Shown here piece after piece: positions 1 to 10,780 of a stretch of 61,847 nt of DNA. The position numbers were made by a program, and so were the translations under genes. The notes under the pieces are model-generated. The model was not told the DNA's origin, ran no database searches, and saw only the letters and a list, made by a program, of their open reading frames with translations. The stretch covers positions 1-61,847 of the forward strand of contig WTXI01000219.1 of assembly GCA_022376515.1 (NCBI GenBank). Direction: 5' to 3'. The DNA is from Lactifluus volemus. Lineage: Eukaryota; Basidiomycota; Agaricomycetes; Russulales; Russulaceae. Positions within the stretch are counted from its first letter, which is position 1, and each line of letters begins with the position of its first letter.

Positions 1-321
1 ATCAGCCTACAAAACATCAGAGCAATGATAGGATCAGGAAAAGTCCATCTGAGGGTCGAGGTGCTTCAATTTATGTTCTCACATTTATGTATGGATTTAC
101 TCAAATTTTTCTCATTTTCAGATCACTACGTGTTACCAACAATTGCTGAGGAACCCATATCTAATGCTTCCGACCCTATAATCTCATTCCAATCCTTTAT
201 TGATCTTGAAAAGGCACAACCTCAGGCGCCCTCCGATGACGATGACGATGACTTGGATGTCAAGGCTCAGAGGGGCCTTGGCGCACGATGGTGCTGTAAC
301 AGTGATCGAGGAGGGCTGAGC

Positions 322-1767
322 CATCAGGAAAATCCAGAAAAAACTTAGTTGGCTTAACCAGCTTATTTCATTTTTAAGCCTGTCAAGTTGCTCAAGCTGC
401 TTATTTTTTACTTAGAAAATGAGTATGTACAACAAGTAAGCAAATCAAGGCCAAAGATAAGCACATTAAGTAATTAAGATGTGTAAGACACTTAAGACAA
501 GCAAAACAGAAATAAAAAATTAATTTATGTAATTTAACTAAAGTCCGAAAAAAAATATGCTAAGTCGCGACTCGCGAAATTTTCACTAAGTCGTTACAGT
601 GGGTGTATTATTTACTACTGTTTGCACAATGTTGATTTTCGTGCCTCTCGAGTCTGCCGCCCCTTTCCATCTCTCCCTCTATCCCCCTCCGTCTTTGTCT
701 GCCTCGCCCCAACACGTCCCACCGCTGCCTCCTCCGCGTCCCCTCCTTCTCTGCCCCTGCCTCTGCCTCCTTCTCCGCCTCCTTCTCTGCCTCCCTCTCT
801 GCCTCCCTCTCTGCCTCCCTCTTTGCCTCCCTCTCTGGCTCTGGCTCTGGCTCTTGTTCTGGCTCTGCCTCTTCGCGTCGTCATGCGCCTCCTGTGCCCG
901 CGCCTCCCCCACCGCTTTTGTTTCCTCTTGGATCCACTGCTTCTGTGAGGCAGTCTACGTTGTCGCGCTGCCTGCGCCGACGTCCTGGTACGTTATCACG
1001 CTGCCTGCCCCGCCTCAACGCGAACTGACTTTTTTTCTTTTTTTTCGTCGCCTCCTCCTCCTCCTTGACTACCTCCTCCCGCGCTGCCTCTACTGCCTGG
1101 ACCACCACCCCCTGCGCCTCCTCCTCCTACGTCTCGCGCCTCCTCCCGTGCCTCCTCCCGCGCCTCCCGTGCCTCCTCCCACGTCCCGCGCCTTCTCCTG
1201 CGCTTCCTCCTGCGCTCCCTCGTGCCCCGCGCCTCCTGTGCGTCCCGTGCGTTCTCTCTCGCCTCCCATGCGCCTCGCCTCCGCCCGCGCATTCTCTCGT
1301 GCCTTCCACGCCCCTCGCCTCATCCCGCGCGTTCTCTCGCGCCTCCCACGCCCCACGCCCCCTCCCGTGCCTCCTCCCACGCCTCCACCACCACCACCAC
1401 CATCATCACCACCACCTCCCTGTGGCCCTGCAGCCCCCACCCCTGCCAGGGCTGTTCCACCAAGGCTGGTGGAACCATTGTCTCCTGTACATAGTCATGT
1501 TGTAGTTTAGCTCAATATATGATTTTTATTGCCCTAAATCTGTGTGCTTGAAAACTTTTGGTAAGCACAGATCTAAGCTGCCATTTAAGTGAACTAAGCC
1601 CAAAATAAGCATCAATAAGCCCTGGCTAAGTCAAATTAAGGAGAAGACCTAGCTTAGCCTAAGCATGGCCAGCTTAGAGACATTTTGCTTAAAAGTGCTT
1701 AGAAGTGTTGTTAAGTCAAATTAAGCATGCTCAAGTGCTTTTAAGAAAAACTCGGATTTTCCTGATG
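322..1767. mobile_element. Non-autonomous DNA transposon with CATCAGGAAAATCC termini
   Basis: The ends form an inverted repeat: CATCAGGAAAATCC at 322-335 and its complement at 1754-1767. The flanks both show GC, a likely 2-bp target duplication. The first ~250 bp and last ~220 bp are dense in CTTAAG / TTAAGC / AAGTG-type words, typical of subterminal transposase-binding arrays. There is no transposase. The same terminus is found on the MITE at 23123-23294 and at both ends of the Plavaka element, so the Plavaka transposase is the likely mobiliser (inference). Confidence 0.75.
655..1425. repeat. Pyrimidine-rich CCT/TCC/CGC low-complexity tract inside the TIR element
   Basis: About 770 bp of imperfect CCTCC, CTGCCTCC and GCGCCTCC repeats, ending in a CCA/CAT run near 1385-1415. 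Open frames on both strands give Leu/Pro-rich or Arg/Glu/Gly-rich polypeptides. These are by-products of the composition, and I do not call a gene. It may be captured host repeat DNA. Confidence 0.7.
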
Positions 1768-4196
1768 GCGTGGCACTAAGCCTCAGCACGACGAGGATCA
1801 CACAAGTTCTTCCCTTGGCTTTACTATAGAGGAGAGCGTCGCGCTGACGGATGCACTCTACTGTATTGTCAAAGAAGAGGTCAAGGGTAATCACAAGACG
1901 AGACTAAGTCTTGGATGACAACGGTCAGGAGGTCTGACAGGAAGGGAAGAGGGTTCAACTAGTCTGATTGCAGACGAAGCGAAGTCTAAGGAGACAAGCT
2001 ACAACGGACCGGTTTATATACTCCTAAGGTGTGATGCTGAGTCATAGAGTCCCAGGCGTGTCACAGCGTGACACGCCTCCTAAATAATATATCGTAGATC
2101 GAACGGAGAAACTACGGAGATCTATGGAGATACCTCGGAAAGATCCAGAGATCTGTATCGTACGCGGAAAGATCCGAAGATCCGTATCGTAGATTGTCTC
2201 GGAAGAAAGCGAAAAAGATACCCACGATCACGTGGGGCCAATACATAAGCAGATCATGTGCCAAACCGTAACATTGGATGATCTAGGCTTGGCATCAGAT
2301 GATGACAATGGCTCTATTCAATCTGGATCTGAGACAGATGGCGATAGTGTTCTAGAACCAATATCGCGACAATCTGATAGCGCTCCAAGGCGCTCAAAGT
2401 CAGGTGGTAAACGTCCAACAGCCCACCACTCCCGTTCTGACTCTCAGGCACCCCAGGATCCCACCGATGATCCACGCACATGTAGTACATATTTCATTTC
2501 TTGTCCTTTTTCATTTTCCATAGCAGCTAATTTTTTTTGAAACAGAATTTGATATCTCTGCTGTCGTGACAAAAGACGATGGTAGCAATTGCCCTTTTAC
2601 GATCACCTCATTCACATCGCTCAAACGCTTGACAGATACTGTTAGCCAGAAGCTTGGATGTTACCCTGGGTCCCTGAAGCTACGCTACCGCCTCGACACT
2701 GACAAGCCAAAGACCCCAGCAACATCAATTCAAAGCGTGGATGAACTCAAGATTTTCAAGGACCGTTTGCGTCTTCTCATTGTCCCCCAGCGCCTTTCAA
2801 ATGGCAAACTGTCATCTCGTGTCCTCAAACCAGTGACTGTGTGTTTCGAGAATGGATCTAACACAGATCAAAGTTCAGCTCATACAAGTCAGAGCAATAG
2901 CCGTCACAGTACCACATCAGGGGAGAAGCAGGTATGCGATTCCATTTATGTCTATTTTTCTTTTGTTGAAAGTGCCACTGGCAGAAAGTGCGGCCATCAT
3001 CAAAGCAGCCAAGTGCCCTGGGAGCTGGCACCGGCACGTCATCCAATTCTAACCCAGTATCTAATCATACCCAGATGTCGCAGAAGGCAGCGGTTGCTGA
3101 CCTGCAGCAACGCTGGAAGTGCCTCCTCCACTCTAAGACCAAGGATACATTTTGCTGGCAGTCACCACAATCCAATCGCATCTGCTATGAGCTCACTTTT
3201 ATGCACCTTGGGCTATGGGCAATGGAAATAGTCTGTCCATATTTACCATCCCCCGTCAATCAATGCCATGACTAACTAGATCACAGGGCAGAGGCAATGC
3301 GACTGTTGATGACAAGCCCGAAAACTTGCATCTCCATATCGCTCGGCCACATGCACGTGCTGGAAGCACGCCACCACAACACCACCCTGATCATGGGAAC
3401 GCCCCGATAGCACCCAATGCTGCCACTACCACTGGCATGGGCTACCAAGCCGGCCCCATGCCTGCACCCCAGGCTGTTGCCGCTGTTCTTCCTCAGGCTC
3501 CTGGGCCATATGGCGGCCCATACATGACCCAACCCATGATAGGCCAGTACTTCATGCCATATCCAGGATATCCTCAGCTTCCCATCATCAATCCTAGCAT
3601 GCCATTCCCTCAGTCACCTGCTCCAAGGGCTGAAAAGAACCCGCGCGACTACCCAAATATTTGTACATGGTTTCGATACCTTGATAAGCACGAAGGACGA
3701 AACATGGATGGCATAACTTTTGAACCATTTGGCCCATTGCTTGCAGCGCAGGGATTTGTTCGCATTACGCAACTGGTATCTGAGCATGTAGGCTTGAATG
3801 ACTTGCAGCAGTGGCTTAGTATTGGGCCTGGGACGGCAGTTTTGATCAAGGAATATGCTCAAGCTGATGTGCGGGCCATAGAAATGGGGAGGTTATTCAT
3901 TGGGTGATCCCCAAGGCATTTACTGACATGCTTCATCATAAACACTTGTATCTATCACTAGCATGGACCCATGCTCCACACGGGACCTGGGTTATCCACA
4001 GTCATTCACGTGCACCTGTTTACAATTTTGAAGTGGAGAGTGAATTGTAAAATTTTACTCGCTCTGCTTTCTTTCGTTCTTTGTTTTCATCAGCATGAGC
4101 ATCAATGAATTTTTGCTAGACGCGTTGTGGATCCTCGTCGCACGGGACTCTGAGCGTGTGTGGTGGTCTTTCATGGGTCTCATTCTGGGTGGATTA

Positions 4197-4237
4197 GTTT
4201 GATGGTTGCGTTCTCGTCGAGAACACAACCATCAAAC
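4197..4237. repeat. 41-bp inverted repeat (hairpin)
   Basis: Arms of about 20 nt pair with a single mismatch: GTTTGATGGTTGCGTTCTCG against the complement of CGAGAACACAACCATCAAAC, with almost no loop. It lies about 290 bp after the partner-gene stop. It could act at the RNA 3' end or be a small inverted insertion. Confidence 0.6.
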
Positions 4238-5253
4238 TTCTTGTGCATCTCCAGCAGATGTAATCATTGTTGTTACCGGTGAGTGTCATTATCAATCATG
4301 TTATGTCCGACTGTCTCAGATTTGAATCTTTCTGTTCTCTGATGCTAGGTGTAGTGGTGTCAAATTGTCGTTATCGAGGACGCCGACTGTCGCTCTATAG
4401 GGAAGTAGAAGATTGGGGCACCGCCTGCTACAATCGGCATGTGGCCTGCTGTCGACCAATCACATTGGTTTCATCGATTTGTTGCAAGTTTGTCTGCAGA
4501 AGCCTTCCCGCTACACAGCAGCCGAACATGGGATATGTTATGGTTCAAGGGCAGGTTGGTCAACCGCTGGTCATGATCATCCCAGCCCGAGCTCCACAGG
4601 CCTCCACAAAGGAGCTCTGGGAGTGACAGCACTACACCAATCTGTAAGCGCTATCCAGAACCTCAAAGAAATATATGTAAATAAAATAAAAAGTCAATGG
4701 GGAGGCGTGCTCGGTCGAATGAGACTGCGGCCTCGGGAAATGCGTGACTCAGCGTGAGCAAGCCTCGAGTAGCTACAGTTTGAAACATGAATGGGTCTGG
4801 GTGTCCACCCCAACGGGGCCAGTCCGGGTCGCCCTCAGGCGATCTCGCGGCCAAATCTTCTCCCTCCTCGGCATCCAACATCACCTCCCAAAGCGTCAAT
4901 ATATTCCAACACTCCCCCGCAACCACAACCATTGAGTCTTGCAAATCAAGGTCTGCAGCATGCCTGGCAACCTTCCGGCGTCGGTTCTAAAGATGTCAGC
5001 GGAGAGCGTGGCATGTTTTCGTCATCCCTCACCTGCTGCCCCACCATCCTCTGGCATCTCACGTTTCTTTCGTTCGCCGACTGATAACGCTCGTTCTGGG
5101 CCTTCGCAGTACACAGAGAGTCGCATATAGTACAGCCTGAGACAAAGGAACACGAGAAACAAAACAAAGCCACAAAAAGATACCAAACTGGGCAGACAAT
5201 AAGAAAGCGAGGCAAACTAAGACGAAACAGGAGACAAGGAGACACGAGATGAG

Positions 5254-5505
5254 TCAGAAACGAGAGAGAAGAAAGAGACACGCCGTGCAGCACGAGGCCG
5301 CAGAGGACGGTTCTAGGGCTGAGGCGTAAAAGCACTGTGGCCGAGGGAAATCGTGGCCCTTTCATCACGTTGATTTGGGGCGAGACGACAAGTCAGGAGC
5401 CTTGAGAATTAGCCAGGAATCACAGCGAGACAGAGGAAATGGGGGAGGAATCGCGAGAGTGGTGGGGGATGCGTACGAGTCGAGATTTCAAGGCCAGCCA
5501 CGTGG
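5254..5505 (-). repeat. Internal ~240-bp repeat unit A1 with CACGTG palindrome half
   Basis: Resembles 5867-6107 in the same orientation, and 47595-47905 and 49385-49625 on the opposite strand. Shared features are a block reading roughly GAGGCCGCAGAGG...GGCTGAGGC...GTGGCC, and an end reading TCAAGGCCAGCCACGTGG. Boundaries are approximate. Confidence 0.5.
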
Positions 5506-5866
5506 TTACATCTCTTTGGGGCTTTTAGATATCGACTGTCCCCAGTCGATGCGCGTCGTCGTTGTCTTCGGAATGGTAGTCTTTGTCAACAACTATGGCA
5601 AGGTTGTTGAGGTCAAGGACACAGGTGACAGGGATGAAGGCGCGAGAGCGGGCGTGATAAGGGACGAGTCAAAAGGTGGCGTACCGAAGCTTTGAGACAG
5701 CTCCGTTGATTTCGGCAAGGCGATAAGAACCGGAGCGAACGATTTTTTGCAGCCTAAGTCGGTCTCGATGGCTGAATTCCGAATGAGGACGAGGTTGCCT
5801 GGGTGAAAGGAGTGGTCATGGATGGTGTTTTGATACTGTCATTCAATGAGTCAGAACATGAAAGAA

Positions 5867-6107
5867 ACCAAGGAAAAATGTCATGCAACGTGAGGCCACA
5901 GAGGGCGGGTCAAAGGCTGAGGCATGGTCGCATCGTGGCTGAGGGCGATCGGGGCCCTTATCGTCGATAAGACGCGGTTGTAGCGATTTGGAAGCCTCAG
6001 AAAAACAGACAGAGTCACAGAGATCGATGGTAAGAGATCGAGAAGGGATCATGAGAGCGGGGAGGAAGTGTGTATGAATTGAGACTTCAAGGCCAGCCAC
6101 ATGGCGT
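5867..6107 (-). repeat. Internal ~240-bp repeat unit A2
   Basis: Second copy of the unit in transposon copy A. It contains GTGAGGCCACAGAGG, GGCTGAGGCATGG and, at its end, TTCAAGGCCAGCCACATGG. It has diverged considerably from A1. Confidence 0.5.
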
Positions 6108-6576
6108 CCTTACACCAGCGGTGTACGCAGGGCAGAAGCACCACTTCACTCTGTGCATCCCATCTGCACTGTCCGCGGCCACACCTGTGTCAGCAGCAAC
6201 ATCCAGCAACTCTATGTCATCACCATCAGCGGCGCACCTACTGTCCTTTGTTCCCCTTGAGGTGTTACCGTTCCTGCCACTCGGATCCAGAATCTGGCTT
6301 TGACCTTCCTCTTCCTTGGGGACCACACTGAGCATGAGCATTGGAGGGACACAGGGGTGTTCATGAGGTGCCTCCGGTCATGACCGGTCAGGTGCACAAC
6401 CCCACGCTGACCGATGAGAGCCACCCGACGGTGGCTGCAACAAAAAGCCAAGATAATAGATAGATGACATCACCTTTGGCCAGGAACCGGAGCGCAAACT
6501 GCCATATTGGGTAGGGTAAGTGTGGGTCCTGGAACAACAACTCATATTACATCTGCAAGCATTTACATACTAGTCA

Positions 6577-7750
6577 CTAGATATAACCACAATGCCTGTA
6601 CCAGCCATGAATGTCGGTGAGCGTGATGGTGTACAGAGTTCCAAGAAGGCAATAGTATATGTCAGCAAATGACATGGTTGTCAAGGCGAGGCGAGTGTAG
6701 TCCCCTTGGCGGCGAAGTTTATACTTCATACAAGAGAATGCAAGCTCAATGGGGTTGTAATCAGGAGAATATGGTGGCAAGAATTCACACCGCATACCCC
6801 TTACTTGGCCATCAGCATGAATACAAGGGATAGCTATACTTGTGCACGCACCGAGAATGAATCAATTCTTGAATAAAAGAGGTCTTGTGAATGCGGCAAT
6901 TGTTCATGACAATGACTGAGTTTGGTCCAGGGAAGGGTTGCATGTGGTCAAGAAGGTTCTGGATGAACAACGCAAATGTGTCAGAGCGAAAGGATCCTTC
7001 TACTATTTCACAGTGTAGGAATCCATCCAGTGAGATGGCTGGGAGCACTGAAAATCTAAAAAAGGGTGAGTAGTAGAGTTGTGTAAACAGCATGTCACTC
7101 ACCGCTTTCCACGTACAAAGAATGCCTTTCGTTGTGCTGGTAACCCCCGAATGGCCCACGCATGCCCACGATATGTTGTCCTGCGATCAACTGAGCTTTC
7201 ATCAACAAACACCAGCTGGTTAGCATGGTATTTGCTTATGCGTGTGACATAGTCTACACGCTTCTCTGCGGAGCGTTCTGCTGCGATGCGTGTTATCTAC
7301 AAGAGGAATTAGTCATTTTCTTCATCTGATACAGGGTACTATACTCACCTTCTTCATTGTAAATCCTCCACGACGAAGCATGCGCCAGATAGTGGATTTT
7401 GAAACATCCTTGCCACATGTGATAGACAGCATCTCCTGGAGTTCGTCAAGGTACATGTCTGGGTTATTTCGGATGGCACCAAAGAGAAACTAAATAACCA
7501 TTAGTCCCTGGATGTAATAGAGAAGGTGTAATTACTTACCTCCAAGTCCACATCACGTAGGTGAACGCCCTTCTTTTGATGCTCCTTCTCTTCTTCAATT
7601 GTGCCATACTGGTTAAAATAGTTGAGTATTCGGCATACAGACCGCTTTGAAATCCCAGTATAAGTTGCAATAGCTTCTGGCTTCATGTCTAATGAGAGTC
7701 GAATAACAATGTACCGGACATCAGGGGAGATTGTGTTGCCACGTGTCATG
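6577..7750 (-). pseudogene. Tc1/mariner-type DDE transposase, copy A, catalytic Asp lost
   Basis: Spliced gene on the minus strand, start taken at the ATG of MTRGNTISPDVRY by comparison with copy B. It begins with a helix-turn-helix region (PEAIATYTGISKRSVCRIL), then a second DNA-binding segment, then the DDE core: FVDESSVD-type first Asp, IVMNNCRIH at the second position, and YSPDYNPIELAF with the third acidic residue. Copy B and the family pattern have IVMDNCRIH, so the codon at 6902-6904 reads AAC (Asn) instead of GAC (Asp). Such a change should abolish catalysis (family knowledge). Introns of ~50-60 bp interrupt it. The rest of the frame looks open. Confidence 0.8.
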
Positions 7751-7949
7751 GGAGAGGAGAACAAAGGGGTTTGAGCGCCAATTGCCTCATGGGTCGAAAA
7801 ATGATCACACAATGTAACAAGGCTCCATCGGTACCTTCAGTTACAGAAAAGGGATATTATCTTTACATGGTTATGACATATTAGGGGTGTCATTGTCAAA
7901 TATGAAGGAGTAGAGGAGGTCTGTATTCTGACATCCACTCCAAAAATCA

Positions 7950-8132
7950 GAAAATTTCAACTCTCATTTCCCTTCCTCGGTCCATGTTAGATCTATTCTA
8001 CTAATTCTTCCGATCAATTTGGCACCCCTCCGAGCTTCATATGTTGAGAATTCGGGGAGATATATGCATTTCAAAATTTATGATTTATTTTTTTATTTTT
8101 TAGGGTTGTGACAACTCATTTGCAAAATACAA
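7950..8132. repeat. Right terminal inverted repeat of transposon copy A
   Basis: About 180 bp matching both termini of copy B. It contains CCTTCCTCGGTCCATG, CCCCTCCGAGCTTCATATG, TTCGGGGAGATAT and the very end TTGTGACAACTCATTTGCAAA. A TA dinucleotide follows at 8133-8134, then an AAATAA-rich stretch. Confidence 0.75.
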
Positions 8133-8134
8133 TA

Positions 8135-8551
8135 AAATAAAATAAAATAAAAAAAGCCATTGTAATCTACAGTAGTTTTCACGCTAGCGGGGTGGCTAGT
8201 CGCAATGGACTGATCCACCGTGACGGACCCGAATTTCCGCCAAATTCCAACACATGCACGCTGCAGGCATCACAACTCCGATGTCAGTCTGTGAAATCCC
8301 GAAACCTGATTAAGCCTGATTGGTCAGTTGCTCCGTCACTGCAGAACTGAATCGAATGCTAACCGTGACGTTGCAAATATCCCGTAGTCTGCGCGGTGGT
8401 TCAGTGCTTCTGATATCGGCATAATTCTTCTCCAGAGGCCTCAAGTATTACAAACTCGAGCCGTCTGGGTATAAATACCGGGGCCAACCCGTCCTTCTCT
8501 CACCAACGTCATCACCCTTGAAGCGTTTTATCATTACTTGCTGTGAACACA
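8135..8551. other. Intergenic host DNA and SSP1 promoter
   Basis: No open frame of note. It starts with an A-rich (AAATA)n stretch beside the transposon end and finishes with the conserved CTCGAGCCGTCTGGG-TATAAAT promoter block of the small secreted-protein family. Confidence 0.5.
8450..8476 (+). promoter_or_regulatory. Promoter block of SSP1: CTCGAGC motif plus TATA box
   Basis: ACAAACTCGAGCCGTCTGGG is directly followed by TATAAAT (8470-8476), about 80 bp before the ATG. Nearly the same arrangement precedes SSP2 and SSP3. Confidence 0.7.
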
Positions 8552-8763
8552 ATGATGTTTATGAAGACCATTTTGGCTCTCTCTTTTGCTGCTTTCGCTC
8601 TTGCTGCACCGACTCCACAGGGCGGTGACCCGGGTGGCATCTCGATCGAGATGCTCTATGGTACGTTCTGTTGGAACCCATGCCCGCCTGGTGCAAGCTT
8701 GACTGACTTAACATAGCTGCTGCTGAGGTACATCATCAAGTTGAAGCTGTTTGCAGGCAATGA
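8552..8763 (+). CDS. Small secreted protein SSP1 (probably truncated)
   Basis: Predicted ~51-residue protein from two exons (8552-8660 and 8717-8763). The N-terminus, MMFMKTILALSFAAFALAA, is a clear signal peptide ending at an Ala-Ala-Pro cleavage region, followed by a short Gly/Pro-rich mature part. Exon 2 reaches a TGA soon after the intron, although the downstream sequence to ~8900 still resembles the third exon of SSP2/SSP3, so the frame may be truncated compared with its relatives. Start chosen at the first of two ATGs behind the TATA box. No known family recognised; role unknown, possibly an effector-like or signalling peptide. Confidence 0.55.
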
Positions 8764-9900
8764 TGGTAATACCTCTTGTATATCTTCAACTGATGAGTTT
8801 ATTGACTTCTGCAGACCAGCCCATGAGGACCCACAACCCACATAAAACAAGCGTGATTACCGCACATGGTGGACTTTATGTTACCAGAGGCTCTTGCAGA
8901 GGCTGATATATTAGTTCATGGCTTTTGCATACCGGGGATGTCAGGGACCTAAGGTCCACCCTTCATGTTGTCAAATTTTTGCTCTATGTGCCAATGGGAA
9001 TTCATTCTGTGATCGTTTCATCGTAAACACCACACGGACAACATAACGTTTTTGAGATGCCTTTGAAGTGAATGACCGTTGCGAGTGTGTGGGATTTTGT
9101 ATCATAGGTAAGTACTAGCAATGTGAAGTTGTGGACCACTGGCAGTGCGAGGACCAAGATAATATTAAAGAGGTGAAGCGTGGTCGTGACCACTAGAAGC
9201 ATCGCTCCGCATGTACTGTGCCATTTACGGTTACGGCCGAAAATACCGTTAGACAGTGATGATCCGTTGCCGTAGATTTTCTGAAGCGGCTGGGACATGG
9301 GCAGTTCGTACCACTGCCAGTGCCACATTCATGTAAAACGTGCACTCAGCAAGTAAGTCATTAATTTTTTTTTCGGTAATCTGGATTTGCATGGAGCAGC
9401 CTGTACTGTATATACAATGACAAAACTACCTGGATCCACCAACAATTCTAATATCCGATCGTTTCGACCGAATGAATGCACTTTTCGGTCTGTTCACCAC
9501 CACAGGCCCGTAACTTGAGGCTCTATGCATCAACCCGAACAGCGGAAGAGGCCGAGGACCCATCGGCGATGCGGCGGTCTTCACTCTCGACAGGCCCGGG
9601 AGTGGCCCCACTACATGCTGAATCCGAAGAATGGCTTGCTGAGTGCCCGAGGAGGCGGCGAGGGGCAAGTCCGAGCAATCGGTATAACCTGATAGTGTGA
9701 CATCTGCTGCAAACGGATGACCGAGTAAAAAAAGTGCTCACACATGTCTGGCAACAATTATTTCGGTCGCTGAGCCGTGGCATGTTGGTATCATTTGGTG
9801 AGGTGGGTGAGGGCAAAATCCCCGGAGACGAGTGCAGAGCTGACGACGTCAGAGAGCTGCGTCGAAGGATCGTGGTTAAGCCCTAGCTTCATACCCAGGC

Positions 9901-10114
9901 ATACTATGCTCCCAAAAGGCACCAGGGTGCGCCGTTGATGCTATGAGGATACAAATAATCAGAAACCCCAGAATGTCGACGAAGAATCAACATACCTCAG
10001 TGTACAAATACTATGCTCCCAAAAGGCACCAGGGTGCGCCGTTGATGCTATGAGGATACAAATAATCAGAAACCCCAGAATGTCGACGAAGAATCAACAT
10101 ACCTCAGTGTACAA
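9901..10114 (+). repeat. 107-bp tandem duplication
   Basis: Two units, 9901-10007 and 10008-10114, starting ATACTATGCTCCCAAAAGGC, look identical. Unit B of the segmental duplication has only one copy (about 57376-57485), so this duplication arose after the segment was copied. Confidence 0.9.
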
Positions 10115-10549
10115 ATACTAATACCAACGAAGAACAACAAGTGTCTGCAAGCCGTTGATCGTGACACGAAGTTCGGGCTTACGGCAAAGGCGCGGAGGAA
10201 GGAATCCTCATGTTCAGGCCACTAAGGGGCACGAGGGACAGAACAGACATTGGAAAATGTCTCGGCGGCGCTGGGTGAGTCACGGCCTCGGGATGAGGTG
10301 ATGTTAGCGCGGCACATGGGGATGAGCATTAATTGATGTCATATTGGGACACTGTCCCGACGATGGTGTCGTGTCCGGATATGAGACAGCAGCGAAGCCT
10401 CCCTATCCAGAGATTAAGACGTTGATGTGCAAACTTTGATCCTGGACGAGCTCTTTCGCCAATGCCTAGCCTGAAAGCACAAGTAAATCGAAATATCTGG
10501 GTCGCAGAACTAGGGACATACCAGGATTAGACGGAAAGCTCCGATCACC

Positions 10550-10780
10550 TCATTTGACGTCCGACACGGGACCAGCAACGACAACAGACAGGGAGTGGGG
10601 AAAGCTGCTGCTGCTACTGCAGTAGTGGTAGGGGCAGGTTGCACTGGAGGGAGGGGCGACTGAGGAGGGTGCTGAAACATCGTATGGAGGTGAGGATTGA
10701 TGGGACATCTGCTCCAATGGCATAGGTATAAGAGCGCCGGGAGGGGTTATGTGAGGACATAGACGTAGGAGAGCTGCCAC
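10550..10780 (-). CDS. Pro/Ser-rich conserved frame, copy A (doubtful)
   Basis: An open frame ending GPVSDVK that is kept in both duplication units (copy B at 57921-58190), with ATCPYHYCSSSSSFPHSL identical in both. Upstream residues differ through small indels. No domain, signal or coding neighbour is recognised. Conservation may simply reflect the recent duplication. It could be one exon of a minus-strand gene or not a gene at all. Confidence 0.25.
   Translation of the reverse strand: MAALLRLCPHITPPGALIPMPLEQMSHQSSPPYDVSAPSSVAPPSSATCPYHYCSSSSSFPHSLSVVVAGPVSDVK

Larger units (their letters stand above)
258..2273 (-). mobile_element. Solo LTR-E, itself interrupted by a TIR element
   Basis: On the plus strand it begins TGTCAAGG and ends CCGTAACA, flanked by the 5-bp duplication TTGGA (253-257 and 2274-2278). 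On the minus strand it starts TGTTACGGTT, and a TATATAA motif near 2012 reads in that direction. Without the element nested at 322-1767 it is about 570 bp. No internal retrotransposon genes are present, so it is a solo LTR. It interrupts a coding exon of the partner gene. Confidence 0.8.
3..3907 (+). pseudogene. Transposon partner protein, copy A: PB1-like / SAM-like, 5' end missing, LTR-interrupted
   Basis: This is the 3' two thirds of the gene seen whole on the minus strand at 50749-54411. Exons I can follow: to about 57; from 121 to 257 and 2279 to about 2480; about 2545-2930; then to 3907. Visible parts in order: an acidic Ser/Asp-rich stretch; a ubiquitin/PB1-like region (after SNCPFTI, with LKLRYRLDTDKPKT near its middle); a Cys/His segment of the form RWKCLLHSKTK...FCW...LGLWAMEI; a Pro/Met/Tyr-rich linker; and a C-terminal SAM-like region (TWFRYLDKHEGRNMDG to GTAVLIKEYAQADV). 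Solo LTR-E splits the acidic exon, and removing it with one TTGGA copy rejoins the frame. Fold names are my inference from sequence pattern; function is unknown. Confidence 0.7.
3908..6576. other. Internal region of transposon copy A, no confident gene
   Basis: This lies between the stop codons of the two convergent genes. It contains a 41-bp hairpin (4197-4237), short open frames without recognisable domains (for example 4267-4626 and 4787-4990), and two related ~240-bp repeats (about 5254-5505 and 5867-6107) that also occur in copy B. I see no RNA gene and no conserved protein. Confidence 0.5.
1..8132 (-). mobile_element. Tc1/mariner-type two-gene transposon, copy A (left end outside window)
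   Basis: Reading leftwards from the right end: a terminal inverted repeat, a DDE transposase gene on the minus strand, a ~2.7 kb internal repeat-bearing region, and a partner gene on the plus strand that runs off the window start. The same order and orientation occur in inverted form at 45927-54668, where both ends are visible. The right terminus reads GCAAAATACAA followed by TA at 8133-8134, as expected for TA-targeting Tc1/mariner elements. The left end is not in the window, so its length is only a minimum. Unit identity rests on the full copy B. Confidence 0.75.

Noticed and set aside
599..1510. 303-residue Leu/Pro-rich open frame and several frames on both strands
   Set aside because: All arise from the CCT-rich repeat; no codon structure, domain or conserved relative, and three frames are open at once.
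8131..8152. AAATA/AAAATAA run as a possible CRISPR-like or regulatory array
   Set aside because: Simple A/T slippage repeat beside the transposon end in a eukaryotic genome.
9476..9700. Open frames on both strands near LYASTRTAEEAEDPS, also in unit B
   Set aside because: Three frames are equally kept between the recent copies and diverge by indels; no evidence which, if any, is coded.
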